Shown: positions 1-6,518, counted from the first letter of the stretch. The stretch: DNA of 6,518 nucleotides from an uncultured Anaerolineaceae bacterium (GCA_938020565.1 CALIHP010000070.1:1-6518); one strand, 5' to 3'. Made by a program: numbers and translations. The notes: generated by a model not told the origin, from the sequence alone.

Positions 1-448
1 TCCACAAGGGTTGAAAAGTAATAAGGAACGAATGTCAGGGTTTACGGCCACAATGCGCGATCACGGTATTCCGCTGGACGACCGGTTATTTTTTGAGGGG
101 GATTTCCGTTACCAGAGCGGCTATGATGGGGCGCTTAAATTGTTGAAGGATTGTCCAACCGCTATTTACTGTCATAACGATATGATGGCTTTCGGCGCTT
201 TGAGAGCTTTGCGGGACAGTGGAATCCGTGTTCCGGAGGACATTTCACTGGTTGGCTTCGACGATGTCTTCTTTTCCCGCTATATGGAAGTTCCACTGAC
301 GACAGTCAGGCAGCCTATCTATACAATGGGGCGGCAGACTGCATCGCTGCTGCTTGAAGAGATTGAGAACCATGAAAAGGTTCCTCAGCATGTTGTATTT
401 ACGCCTCGACTGGTGGTTCGAGCCAGTACGGCCGCGCCTGCGCGCTGA
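1..448 (+). CDS. LacI-family transcriptional regulator, C-terminal part (5' end outside window)
   Basis: This is the last ~148 residues of a LacI/GalR-type repressor, a DNA-binding protein whose C-terminal periplasmic-binding-protein-like domain senses a sugar or related effector. The reading frame is open from base 2, so the gene enters from the left; the TTG at 11 lies inside the frame and is not the likely start. Visible family signatures, numbered from the first visible codon, are HNDMMAFGAL (58-67), VPEDISLVGFDD (77-88), PLTTVRQP (98-105), a following MG that normally precedes the last helix, and a closing PRLVVRAST strand. The family is usually about 330-350 residues, so the helix-turn-helix and the first half of the sensor domain are missing here. 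The effector cannot be inferred from this part. The gene converges with the M1 peptidase gene and ends about 40 bases before a hairpin terminator. GC is somewhat lower than in the genes to its right. Confidence 0.93.
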   Translation, partial: PQGLKSNKERMSGFTATMRDHGIPLDDRLFFEGDFRYQSGYDGALKLLKDCPTAIYCHNDMMAFGALRALRDSGIRVPEDISLVGFDDVFFSRYMEVPLTTVRQPIYTMGRQTASLLLEEIENHEKVPQHVVFTPRLVVRASTAAPAR

Positions 449-483
449 GACGATGGCTGTCCGCGGGTGGATTTGGGCTATTA

Positions 484-520
484 CAAAAAAAGCCGGCTAT
501 ATTGCTAACCGGCTTCTTTA
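484..520. terminator. Bidirectional intrinsic terminator between convergent genes
   Basis: A perfect 7-bp stem, AAGCCGG (490-496) with CCGGCTT (509-515), encloses a 12-base loop. Read leftward, the stem is followed by seven T residues (complement of 485-491), a strong terminator layout. Read rightward, it is followed by the weaker TTCTTTAT. It lies about 40 bases after the regulator stop codon and about 120 bases after the peptidase stop codon, so it can serve both genes. Confidence 0.85.
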
Positions 521-534
521 TCGTGTTTAGCGCT

Positions 535-567
535 GCGATAAGACGAGATTCCTGCCCGTCTCATCGC
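535..567. repeat. Imperfect inverted repeat (hairpin) in the convergent gap
   Basis: GCGATAAGACG (535-545) and CGTCTCATCGC (557-567) pair at 10 of 11 positions around an 11-base loop. No clear T-run follows on either side, so it is not a standard intrinsic terminator. It could stabilise the 3' end of the peptidase mRNA, back up termination, or be a degenerate repeat copy. Function unknown. Confidence 0.6.
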
Positions 568-585
568 TGATATTCTCTGCCGCTT

Positions 586-601
586 CGGTATTTCAATACC
601 G
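586..601. repeat. Short perfect hairpin CGGTAT-TTCA-ATACCG
   Basis: A perfect 6-bp stem with a 4-base loop lies 36 bases downstream of the peptidase stop codon (read leftward). No T-run follows, so it is not by itself a terminator. The octamer GTATTTCA, which spans part of its left arm and loop (588-595), recurs at 605-612. A hairpin of this size can arise by chance; it is listed because it adjoins two other hairpins in the same gap. Confidence 0.45.
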
Positions 602-636
602 CGTGTATTTCATTCTCGATTTCGCCGGACTGACGT

Positions 637-2448
637 TTACTGATAATCCTCGATGATCTCGCGCAGCGTCACAACGCCGGGATAATCCGGCGGTGTCTCG
701 TACGTCAGCCAGCTTTCGATCAGCCCGCGCAGATCTTCGCCCGCGATTTCGTTTGCCAGCGCGATCCATTCCTCTGTCGAGATCGTCCCATAGGCGTAGC
801 GATCGATCATTGCCCGGATGAATTCATGAAACTTCGTCTCCCCCAGCGTGTCCTCGATCAGGTAATATATCAGCGCGCCGCCGTCGTACGCTGCGCTCGA
901 ATACATCGAGCGGAAATCCGCCGTGATTGCTTTCGGCCCGCCGACCTTGATGATCCCGTCGATCCGCTCGTCCGAGAACCCCAGCTCACGGTAAAGCGCC
1001 CGCTGCTTTTCCGGATAAAGGACGAAATTCCGACAGAGCTTCCCGATCGCAGTTCCGGTCTCGACAATTTCGACCGCCGTATTCTCCCCGAAAACACTGT
1101 CCAGCTTTTCCCGGAACGCGTCATTCGCATCCTTTTCGCAGAGAATTTCCGCGGCGCGAATAGCCTGATCCTTCGTTACCGGGGTCAGCTCGTCGCGGAA
1201 TTGCATCGTTAATTCATGAACGAACATGTTCGGCGCCTGATACGAGAGAACCGAAAAAGCCATCGCGTCATAAACCTCGCGGATCGTTTTCTTGCGGCTG
1301 TAGTTTTTCATGGAGCAGGATTCCCATTTTCCTTCAGCGTACGTCGCGAAGCCTTCTTTAATCCATAGATCGCTCCAGTCCCGGATCCCGACTAAATCGC
1401 CGATCCACTGGTGCGCTAACTCATGCGCAAAGCCATTCTCTAAAGAAAAGACCATATCCGAGCCGTAGACCGAACGCGTCTGGTTCTCCAGCGCGCCGCC
1501 GAACGATGTATTGATGACGACGGAGCCAGCGTCGCGGAACGGGTACGCTCCGGTCATCGGCTCAAAGCATTCCGCCATCGCTTCCATTTTTTCCGCCGCC
1601 GATTTGAATTCGGCGCGGGAGACCAGCTTCCGGTCGATGAAATCCGTTCGAAGAACGCCGTCGAAAATCGGGGCCTGATACATATCGAACTCGTCGATAC
1701 AGACCGTAAATAAATACGCCGCCATCTTTTCCGTCGCCGCGAACCGATACGTTACGCGCGGCAGTCTCCCGTCCTCTTCGGCGTATTTCGCTCCCTGCGC
1801 GGAAAGATCGGCGAGCGATTCGGCGTTAATCGATCTTAACCTCTGCCCATCGGCATCAATAACTTCTGTCAGTCTTCCGTTTGCCGCGACTGAAAATTTC
1901 GCGGGGACGGTGACGCTGACATTGAACGAAGCCTTATCTGTCAGTGAATCGTTGCAGGGGAACCAATTAGACGCCATGACCGGTTCGTTGACCATGCAGA
2001 ACGGGTCGCCGTCCTGCCGAAGTCCGCCTGTTCCCGTGAAAACGGTCTTGCTCTCCGCCTGACCCGAGTACAGGACGCGCAGCGCGACCGTTTCGTCAGC
2101 CTTCAGGCTCAGGTCGAGCGTCAGGTTATTGTCTTGATGCTGAAATGGGATGGACGCGTCGTTAATGGTAACGTCGCTGACGGCATGCTGCGTCGCGAAA
2201 TCGAGCTTCAATTCGGAGAGATCGGTTAACGCCTTGACGGTGATCGTAACGTCCCCCTTCAGCAGGTTCGTCGCGTCATCCCAGTCAAAAACGATATCGT
2301 ATGATTGAACGTCATAGCCGCAGTTCCCGTTTTCAGGGAAGAGCGAATCGGCGCGGCAGCCGAGATTGTCGTACGCGGACGCGGGTCCCGCTAACGCGAG
2401 AACCGCCAGGATCAGGGCGAGAAATATTCCAGGTTTATTTATTTTCAT
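637..2448 (-). CDS. Secreted M1-family zinc aminopeptidase
   Basis: The predicted product is a 603-residue M1 (gluzincin) metallopeptidase that would remove N-terminal residues from peptides outside the cytoplasm. Residues 1-25 are a Sec-type signal peptide with a hydrophobic core and an ASA cleavage site before Tyr26; no lipobox is seen. An N-terminal beta domain follows, with family motifs GNCGYDV (41-47) and NWFPCNDSLTDKA (161-173). The exopeptidase motif is GALEN (318-322), where GAMEN/GMEN is usual. Zinc ligands are His342 and His346 of HELAH, plus Glu365 exactly 18 residues later; Glu343 is the catalytic base. Tyr521 in AAYDGGAL aligns by motif with the transition-state tyrosine (Tyr383 of LTA4 hydrolase). 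The Glu365-Tyr521 distance is 156 residues instead of about 60-65, so an extra ~90 residues are inserted. The protein ends just after the catalytic domain and lacks the large C-terminal helical domain of PepN. The start at 2448 was chosen because AAAGGA lies 7 bases upstream and the signal peptide begins there; the adjacent in-frame ATG at 2451 is the alternative, and the frame is open to 2607. Confidence 0.93.
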   Translation of the reverse strand: MKINKPGIFLALILAVLALAGPASAYDNLGCRADSLFPENGNCGYDVQSYDIVFDWDDATNLLKGDVTITVKALTDLSELKLDFATQHAVSDVTINDASIPFQHQDNNLTLDLSLKADETVALRVLYSGQAESKTVFTGTGGLRQDGDPFCMVNEPVMASNWFPCNDSLTDKASFNVSVTVPAKFSVAANGRLTEVIDADGQRLRSINAESLADLSAQGAKYAEEDGRLPRVTYRFAATEKMAAYLFTVCIDEFDMYQAPIFDGVLRTDFIDRKLVSRAEFKSAAEKMEAMAECFEPMTGAYPFRDAGSVVINTSFGGALENQTRSVYGSDMVFSLENGFAHELAHQWIGDLVGIRDWSDLWIKEGFATYAEGKWESCSMKNYSRKKTIREVYDAMAFSVLSYQAPNMFVHELTMQFRDELTPVTKDQAIRAAEILCEKDANDAFREKLDSVFGENTAVEIVETGTAIGKLCRNFVLYPEKQRALYRELGFSDERIDGIIKVGGPKAITADFRSMYSSAAYDGGALIYYLIEDTLGETKFHEFIRAMIDRYAYGTISTEEWIALANEIAGEDLRGLIESWLTYETPPDYPGVVTLREIIEDYQ

Positions 2449-2455
2449 CATTTCA

Positions 2456-2461
2456 TCCTTT
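2456..2461 (-). promoter_or_regulatory. Ribosome binding site that fixes the peptidase start
   Basis: On the minus strand AAAGGA is followed by TGAA and two tandem ATG codons. Spacing is 7 bases to the second ATG (2448) and 4 bases to the first (2451), which favours the second. The in-frame ATG codons farther upstream would add a basic, unconserved-looking leader before the signal peptide. Confidence 0.75.
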
Positions 2462-2497
2462 CGAAAGCCAGACTGCGGCTTCTGTCGTCGTGGGTTA

Positions 2498-2526
2498 ATT
2501 ATTACCATGCTTTGAGATTTCGTCAG
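2498..2526 (-). promoter_or_regulatory. Candidate sigma-70-type promoter for the M1 peptidase gene
   Basis: On the minus strand, CTGACG (2526-2521, four of six matches to TTGACA) and AATAAT (2503-2498, five of six matches to TATAAT) are separated by exactly 17 bases. Transcription would start near 2490, giving a leader of about 40 bases. It lies downstream of the mfd terminator, which fits an independent transcription unit. The match was made by eye and not scored against background. Confidence 0.45.
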
Positions 2527-2566
2527 GGCGCAAGGTGTTTTAAGTCTGGGTTGGCCAGATTTTTCT

Positions 2567-2576
2567 GCCATATGGC
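2567..2576. repeat. 10-bp perfect palindrome upstream of the peptidase promoter
   Basis: GCCATATGGC is its own reverse complement and lies about 40 bases upstream of the candidate -35 box, where an activator or repressor could bind. One isolated 10-bp palindrome is weak evidence for an operator, and no second copy was seen in this gap. Confidence 0.25.
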
Positions 2577-2610
2577 GGCGTCGCTGCAAATGATGCGTAG
2601 ATAACACCTG

Positions 2611-2643
2611 AAAAAAGAATAAATCTGGAGTTCTCGCACTCCA
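2611..2643 (-). terminator. Intrinsic terminator of the pth-mfd operon
   Basis: Read on the minus strand, a 6-bp stem TGGAGT (2643-2638) with ACTCCA (2631-2626) closes a 6-base loop. It is followed within a few bases by ATTTATTCTTTTTT. It begins about 35 bases after the mfd stop codon. The stem is short, but the T-rich tail and position fit Rho-independent termination. Confidence 0.7.
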
Positions 2644-2677
2644 ATAAATATTCTGCCTTTTACAGTTAAAAAAATAC

Positions 2678-5600
2678 TTACATCTTAGCTACCCGCTCCA
2701 TCCGCGCCAGAACAGCTTCCCGCCAGTCGTCCGTCTCAAAATCAAGCCCTGTCAGCCAGTAAGCGTTCTTTCCAGCTCGAATTCCCGGCCCGACGTCCTC
2801 CAGTCCGCGCGTCTCGACGTTCCCCGGCAGCGGCGGATAGCGCAGTACGATCGCCGCCGCCTCCTTTACCACAGCCGAAAGTCCGATTCGCTCGGCGAGG
2901 ATCTTCAGTTGGATCTGATAAAAAAGGTTCCCAAGCGGTTCAGGAAGCGGCCCAAACCGATCGGTAAACTCATCCCGCAGCGTCTCCAGCTTCATCGAGT
3001 CATGCACTGCCGCAATCCGCCGGTACAGTTTAATCCGCGTCGTCCGCTCCGCGACGTAGCTTTCCGGAATTCCAATATCCAGCGGAAGCTCGACCGTAAT
3101 CGGGTCGAAAAGCAGCCCCATCTCACGGGTCACCGCAATATCCTCGTCGGGAATCTCCACGCCCCTGATCTCTTTGACCGTCCGGACCGCCTGCGCCAGC
3201 ATGCGCGTGTAAAGGCTGAAACCGATCGCGGCGATCGCTCCGCTTTGCTTATGCCCTAACAGTTCGCCCGCGCCGCGCATCTCCAGATCGCGCATCGCGA
3301 TCGAATATCCCGCGCCCAGCTGTGTATTCTCAGCGATCACGTCAAGGCGTTCGATCCCTTCCGGCGTCGATTTCGTATTTCGGAAAAAATAAGCGTAGGC
3401 GCGCTGCGTGCTCCGGCCGACGCGTCCGCGAATCTGGTACAGCTGCGCCAGGCCCAGCGCGTCGGCATGATCGGCGATCAGCGTATTCGCGTTGGGAACG
3501 TCAAGCCCGGATTCGATAATCGAAGTGCTTAAAAGGATATCAATTTCATGGCGGTAAAACGCGTCCATGACCGCCGAAAGCTCCTTTTCCGGAAGCTGAC
3601 CATGTCCAACGCCGATCCGTGCCTGAGGAACGAGCGCTTCCAGCTGCTGCTTAACGACATAGATTGACTGAACGCGATTATGGAGATAGAAGACCTGCCC
3701 GTCGCGTTCAAGCTCCCGTAAAATCGCCTGCCGGATGAGTTTTTCGGAATACGGACCGACATGCGTTATCACGGCGACGCGGTCGTCGGGCGGCGTCGTA
3801 ATACTCGAAATATCACGCGCTCCCGTCAACGCCATGTACAGCGTTCGGGGAATCGGCGTCGCCGACATCGTCAATACGTCGACCTTCGTCCGCAGCTTTT
3901 TCAGGTATTCCTTCTGCGCGACGCCGAAGCGCTGTTCCTCGTCGATCACGACGAGGCCGAGATCCTTGAAGCGAACGTCGCCGGAAACGAGCCGGTGCGT
4001 TCCGATAATAACGTCGATTTTTCCATCGGCCAAATCAGCGAGGATCCGCCGCTGTTCCGAGGCGGTCCGGAATCGGGAGAGCATTTCGACCGTGACTGGG
4101 AACGGGGCGAATCGCTGTGAAAAGGTTTCGTAATGCTGCTGCGCCAGGACAGTTGTCGGAACCAGGACTGCAACTTGTTTCCCTGCCGTCGCAGCCTTAA
4201 ACGCGGCGCGCAGCGCGACCTCAGTTTTCCCGAAGCCAACATCTCCGCAGATTAATCGGTCCATCGGCCGCGGCCTCTCCATATCCGCTTTAACCGCGTC
4301 GATCGCCTTCTTCTGATCCTCCGTTTCAAAGTATGGAAACGCGCCTTCGAGATCCTGTTGCCAGGGGCTGTCTTCCGGGAATGCGTAGCCTTCGACAACC
4401 TGCCGATTTGCATACAGTTCGATCAGGTCTTCCGCAACTTCAACGACCTTTTCTTTAACATGCTGCTTGACGTTCAGCCATTCCGTCGTCCCCAGGCGGG
4501 TCGGAACCGGCTCGCTGAGGTCCGGACCGATATAATTCGTAACCCGATCGGCTTGATGAACCGGGACGTAAAGCTCGTCGCCCGCGGCATATAGAATTTT
4601 CAAAAATTCCTTCGATGAACCGTCGATCGAGCGCGTTACGATCCCGGCGTACTGACCGATCCCATAATCGATATGAACAAGCCAGTCGCCAGGCCGGAAC
4701 TCGTCGATTCCATTTTCCGAAGTTTCGACCGCGCGCTGCGTTTTTCGCCGCGGAACGGGCCGTTCCCAACCGAAAATCTCCTGATCGCTCCAGAGCTGGG
4801 CCCGCGTTTCCCCATTCTCGCCGACCAGGCGGAACCCTTCGCGAAGCGTCCCATTCAGGACCGTCGGCGGTTTAAGTTCTTTTTCAGTAAGAAGCGCAGC
4901 GTCGATCATTTTTTGCAGTCTGTCGGACTGCCGGCTGACGATCGTGACCGGAGCCCCCGCCGCTTCGCTTTGGAACGCTGCCTGGATCATGTCGCTCAGC
5001 TTTCCGCCGAAGCGCTCCGCCGGTTCAAAATCGTTGAAGTTCCCGGCGGCGGCGTCCTCTGTTTCGGCGCGCGGTCCCAGGTTCAGAAGCTCAAACGATT
5101 CCATCCGGTCCCGAATCTCCGACATCGAAACATACGGCGGCGGGAAATCCTCTGAGAGAAGATGATCAAAGACCGACGCGTCTCGCTGGCGTTCCGCCTG
5201 TTCTTCGATATCGTCTGCCTGCTCCGCGATTCGAAGCTCGTCGTCAAAGACGACCAGCGTATTCGGCGGGAGATAATCGAGTAAACAGGCCTGAACCCGG
5301 TTCCGCAGCGGAATCATGAACTCGTCGGTTTCAATATCGGCGAAGGTTCCGTCCTCGGTGACCGGCGCGAAGACCTCCCGCGCAGGAGGAACGAGGAGCC
5401 GCTCTGTTCTGCCGATGTTGCGCTGTGTCGCCGCGTCAAAGGTATACATCGCGTCGAGATCATCGCCGAAAAAATCGAGACGGACCGGCGTCTTTTCGGT
5501 ATATGGCCAAACGTCGAGGAGTCCGCCGCGCAGCGAAAACGATCCCTGTTCCCTGACGATTTCGCCGCCGGCGTAGCCGGTTTCACGCCAGAGGCGAGCC

Positions 5601-6100
5601 AGCGCCGTCGGACTTGCCTGCTGGGAGACGCGGAGAATTTTCGTCGCTTTAAGAAACGCCTTCCGGTCGATCGTCCGCGTCATGACCGCCCGCAACGGCG
5701 CGACGATCAGCGGCGCCGCGGCCCCTTTCGTTCCACCGGGAAGCGCGCGTTTCGCTAACGAAGTCAGGACACGGATTCGCTCAGCACGAATTTCCGGGCC
5801 CCATGCGCCCGGTTCGTAAAAAAGCGGATCCGGCGCAGGAAATATCTGGACCGGCCGGGACTCGATCCAAAACTGAAGCTCGTCGGCGATCAGGCTCGCG
5901 GTTGACGGCTTATCGGTCAGGATCAGGATCGGACGGGTCCCGACTTCCGCGAGCTTTGTGTCCGAAGCGAGCGCCGCGATCAGCAGGGGCCGCCCACTTC
6001 GAATCCATCCGCGGCCGCCGCGTTCCAGGCGGAATTCGCGCAGCTCGTGAAAAAACGGCTGCGCCCGAATTATATCGAGAAGCGCGGCTTTAGAATTCAT
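2678..6100 (-). CDS. mfd: Transcription-repair coupling factor Mfd
   Basis: The 1140-residue product matches the family's usual length (E. coli about 1148). Mfd is a cytoplasmic ATP-driven DNA translocase that pushes stalled RNA polymerase off damaged DNA and recruits UvrA for nucleotide excision repair. Domains, numbered from the chosen start: a UvrB-like N-terminal region with GSFSLRGGLLDVWP at about 186-199, the part expected to bind UvrA; an RNA-polymerase-interacting domain near 469-525 (GDWLVHIDYGIGQYAGI, then DELYVPVHQADR); then the two RecG-like motor lobes. Motor motifs are Walker A GDVGFGKTE (619-627), Walker B DEEQ (720-723), TMSAT (744-748), QIRGRVGRS (889-897) and the translocation region through RDLEMRGAGELLGHKQSG (about 937-954). 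The C-terminal regulatory domain includes IPESYVAERTTRIKLYRR (about 1011-1028) and DRFGPLPEP (about 1047-1055). All catalytic motifs look intact. The start at 6100 was chosen because its ATG overlaps the pth stop codon by one base; the frame stays open to 6136 but that extension lies inside pth. No strong Shine-Dalgarno site is visible. Confidence 0.98.
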   Translation of the reverse strand: MNSKAALLDIIRAQPFFHELREFRLERGGRGWIRSGRPLLIAALASDTKLAEVGTRPILILTDKPSTASLIADELQFWIESRPVQIFPAPDPLFYEPGAWGPEIRAERIRVLTSLAKRALPGGTKGAAAPLIVAPLRAVMTRTIDRKAFLKATKILRVSQQASPTALARLWRETGYAGGEIVREQGSFSLRGGLLDVWPYTEKTPVRLDFFGDDLDAMYTFDAATQRNIGRTERLLVPPAREVFAPVTEDGTFADIETDEFMIPLRNRVQACLLDYLPPNTLVVFDDELRIAEQADDIEEQAERQRDASVFDHLLSEDFPPPYVSMSEIRDRMESFELLNLGPRAETEDAAAGNFNDFEPAERFGGKLSDMIQAAFQSEAAGAPVTIVSRQSDRLQKMIDAALLTEKELKPPTVLNGTLREGFRLVGENGETRAQLWSDQEIFGWERPVPRRKTQRAVETSENGIDEFRPGDWLVHIDYGIGQYAGIVTRSIDGSSKEFLKILYAAGDELYVPVHQADRVTNYIGPDLSEPVPTRLGTTEWLNVKQHVKEKVVEVAEDLIELYANRQVVEGYAFPEDSPWQQDLEGAFPYFETEDQKKAIDAVKADMERPRPMDRLICGDVGFGKTEVALRAAFKAATAGKQVAVLVPTTVLAQQHYETFSQRFAPFPVTVEMLSRFRTASEQRRILADLADGKIDVIIGTHRLVSGDVRFKDLGLVVIDEEQRFGVAQKEYLKKLRTKVDVLTMSATPIPRTLYMALTGARDISSITTPPDDRVAVITHVGPYSEKLIRQAILRELERDGQVFYLHNRVQSIYVVKQQLEALVPQARIGVGHGQLPEKELSAVMDAFYRHEIDILLSTSIIESGLDVPNANTLIADHADALGLAQLYQIRGRVGRSTQRAYAYFFRNTKSTPEGIERLDVIAENTQLGAGYSIAMRDLEMRGAGELLGHKQSGAIAAIGFSLYTRMLAQAVRTVKEIRGVEIPDEDIAVTREMGLLFDPITVELPLDIGIPESYVAERTTRIKLYRRIAAVHDSMKLETLRDEFTDRFGPLPEPLGNLFYQIQLKILAERIGLSAVVKEAAAIVLRYPPLPGNVETRGLEDVGPGIRAGKNAYWLTGLDFETDDWREAVLARMERVAKM

Positions 6101-6102
6101 CA
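6098..6102 (-). other. pth stop / mfd start overlap (TGATG)
   Basis: On the minus strand the pth stop TGA (6102-6100) and the mfd start ATG (6100-6098) share one base. Upstream there is only a weak GGA at 3 bases and a GGAA at about 10 bases. This layout is typical of translational coupling, where ribosomes ending pth restart on mfd. Coupling is inferred from the layout. Confidence 0.7.
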
Positions 6103-6518
6103 ATCCGCTTTTCCGTTGTACTTTGTCATAGCGCACTGGATCCCATCAACAACGAACGCCGTAGCCGCGTCCGCCGCGCGATCGAGAACAGTGGGAAGCT
6201 CTGCTTCTTCCTCTTTCCGGAACTTACTCAGAACATAATCGGAAACCGTCATTCGGCCGGCCGGGTGGTCGATTCCACAGCGCAGCCGCGCAAAATCCTG
6301 CGTTCCCAGCTGCTCGATTGTGGAAGCCAGCCCCTTTTGACCGCCGGACCCGCCTCCGGGACGCATCCGCAGCGTTCCAAACGGCAGGTCCAGATCGTCA
6401 TGCATTACAAGAAGACGGGCGAGCGGGATTTTATAATACCGCAGGAGCGCAGAAACCGCCTGACCTGAAAGATTCATGAACGTCTGCGGCTTGGCGATCA
6501 GGACGCGCCGGCCGTTGA
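6100..6518 (-). CDS. pth: Peptidyl-tRNA hydrolase, bacterial type (5' end outside window)
   Basis: Pth cleaves the ester bond of peptidyl-tRNA dropped from ribosomes, freeing tRNA for reuse; it is a soluble, usually essential enzyme. The last 138 residues are visible; the family is usually about 190 residues, so roughly 50-55 are missing, including the region of the catalytic His and the first Asn. The frame is open to the right edge, and the codons before the ATG at 6477 encode the conserved AKPQTFMNLSG motif, so that ATG is internal. Other family motifs are MHDDLDLPFG (about visible residues 36-45, with the Asp thought to position the catalytic His), RPGGGSGGQKGL, LGTQDFARLRCGIDHP and SDYVLSKF. 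The usual GGHNG motif reads GGQKG here, replacing a His-Asn pair that contacts substrate in the E. coli enzyme. The gene is immediately upstream of mfd in a probable operon. Confidence 0.96.
   Translation of the reverse strand, partial: NGRRVLIAKPQTFMNLSGQAVSALLRYYKIPLARLLVMHDDLDLPFGTLRMRPGGGSGGQKGLASTIEQLGTQDFARLRCGIDHPAGRMTVSDYVLSKFRKEEEAELPTVLDRAADAATAFVVDGIQCAMTKYNGKAD

Noticed and set aside
1..448. Lower GC of the regulator fragment as a sign of horizontal transfer
   Set aside because: The difference is modest, only a fragment is visible, and LacI-type genes vary in composition; nothing such as a transposase or tRNA site supports transfer.
826..1212. 128-codon open frame on the plus strand inside the peptidase gene
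   Set aside because: It lies antisense to the catalytic domain of the M1 peptidase, has no family signature, and is most simply a shadow of the real gene.
930..1270. The peptidase insert as a mobile element, intein or frameshift
   Set aside because: The segment is in frame throughout, has no intein splice-junction motifs, terminal repeats or target duplications that I can see, and its base composition matches the rest of the gene.
2545..2565. TCTGG-CCAGA hairpin followed by TTTTT as a plus-strand terminator
   Set aside because: The stem is only 5 bp with a GC-rich loop, and no plus-strand gene ends nearby, so it is probably chance.
2449..2607. Upstream extension of the peptidase to an ATG at 2607
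   Set aside because: The extra 53 residues would precede a clear signal peptide, cross the candidate promoter, reach into the mfd terminator T-tract, and lack a ribosome site as good as the one at 2456-2461.
2533..2609. 7-bp inverted repeat AGGTGTT / AACACCT separated by 63 bases
   Set aside because: Too short and too widely spaced to stand out from chance, with no supporting copies.
4673..5155. 160-codon open frame on the plus strand inside mfd
   Set aside because: It is antisense to a well-supported Mfd coding region. GC-rich codon use leaves the opposite strand open by chance, and the translation is arginine-, serine- and proline-rich with no recognisable domain.
6101..6136. Upstream start for Mfd at 6136
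   Set aside because: It would add 12 residues encoded within the conserved pth reading frame; the start that overlaps the pth stop is the more usual arrangement.

Overview
The window is an ordinary stretch of a bacterial chromosome with four protein-coding genes, two of them cut by the window edges. One gene reads rightward (the end of a LacI-family sugar regulator, bases 1-448). Three read leftward: a secreted M1 zinc aminopeptidase (637-2448), the transcription-repair coupling factor Mfd (2678-6100), and peptidyl-tRNA hydrolase Pth (6100-6518, 5' end outside the window). I see no RNA gene, mobile element, CRISPR array or phage signal.

Organism: the long genes are GC-rich, near 55-60% by eye, and the regulator fragment is nearer 50%. 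The N-terminal part of Mfd (a PLFYE...WGPE..AERIRVL pattern) and the exported short M1 peptidase resemble, from memory, proteins of Chloroflexota, possibly Anaerolineae. This is a tentative guess from sequence style, not a search result. The pth-mfd order also occurs in Firmicutes, so gene order alone does not decide it.

Layout from the left: the regulator gene and the peptidase gene converge on a 188-base gap. That gap holds a bidirectional intrinsic terminator (about 484-520) and two further inverted repeats (535-567 and 586-601). The peptidase has its own Shine-Dalgarno site and a plausible sigma-70-type promoter in the 229-base gap upstream of it. The same gap also carries a terminator for mfd (2611-2643), so the peptidase is probably a separate transcription unit. 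To the right, pth and mfd form an operon with a one-base stop/start overlap (TGATG), which suggests translational coupling.

Functionally, pth and mfd are housekeeping genes: Pth recycles peptidyl-tRNA, and Mfd removes stalled RNA polymerase and recruits nucleotide excision repair. The M1 peptidase would trim peptides outside the cytoplasm. The regulator presumably controls a sugar-use locus to the left of the window. I found no convincing new system. The most notable item is an insert of about 90 residues in the peptidase, between its last zinc ligand and the proposed catalytic tyrosine.
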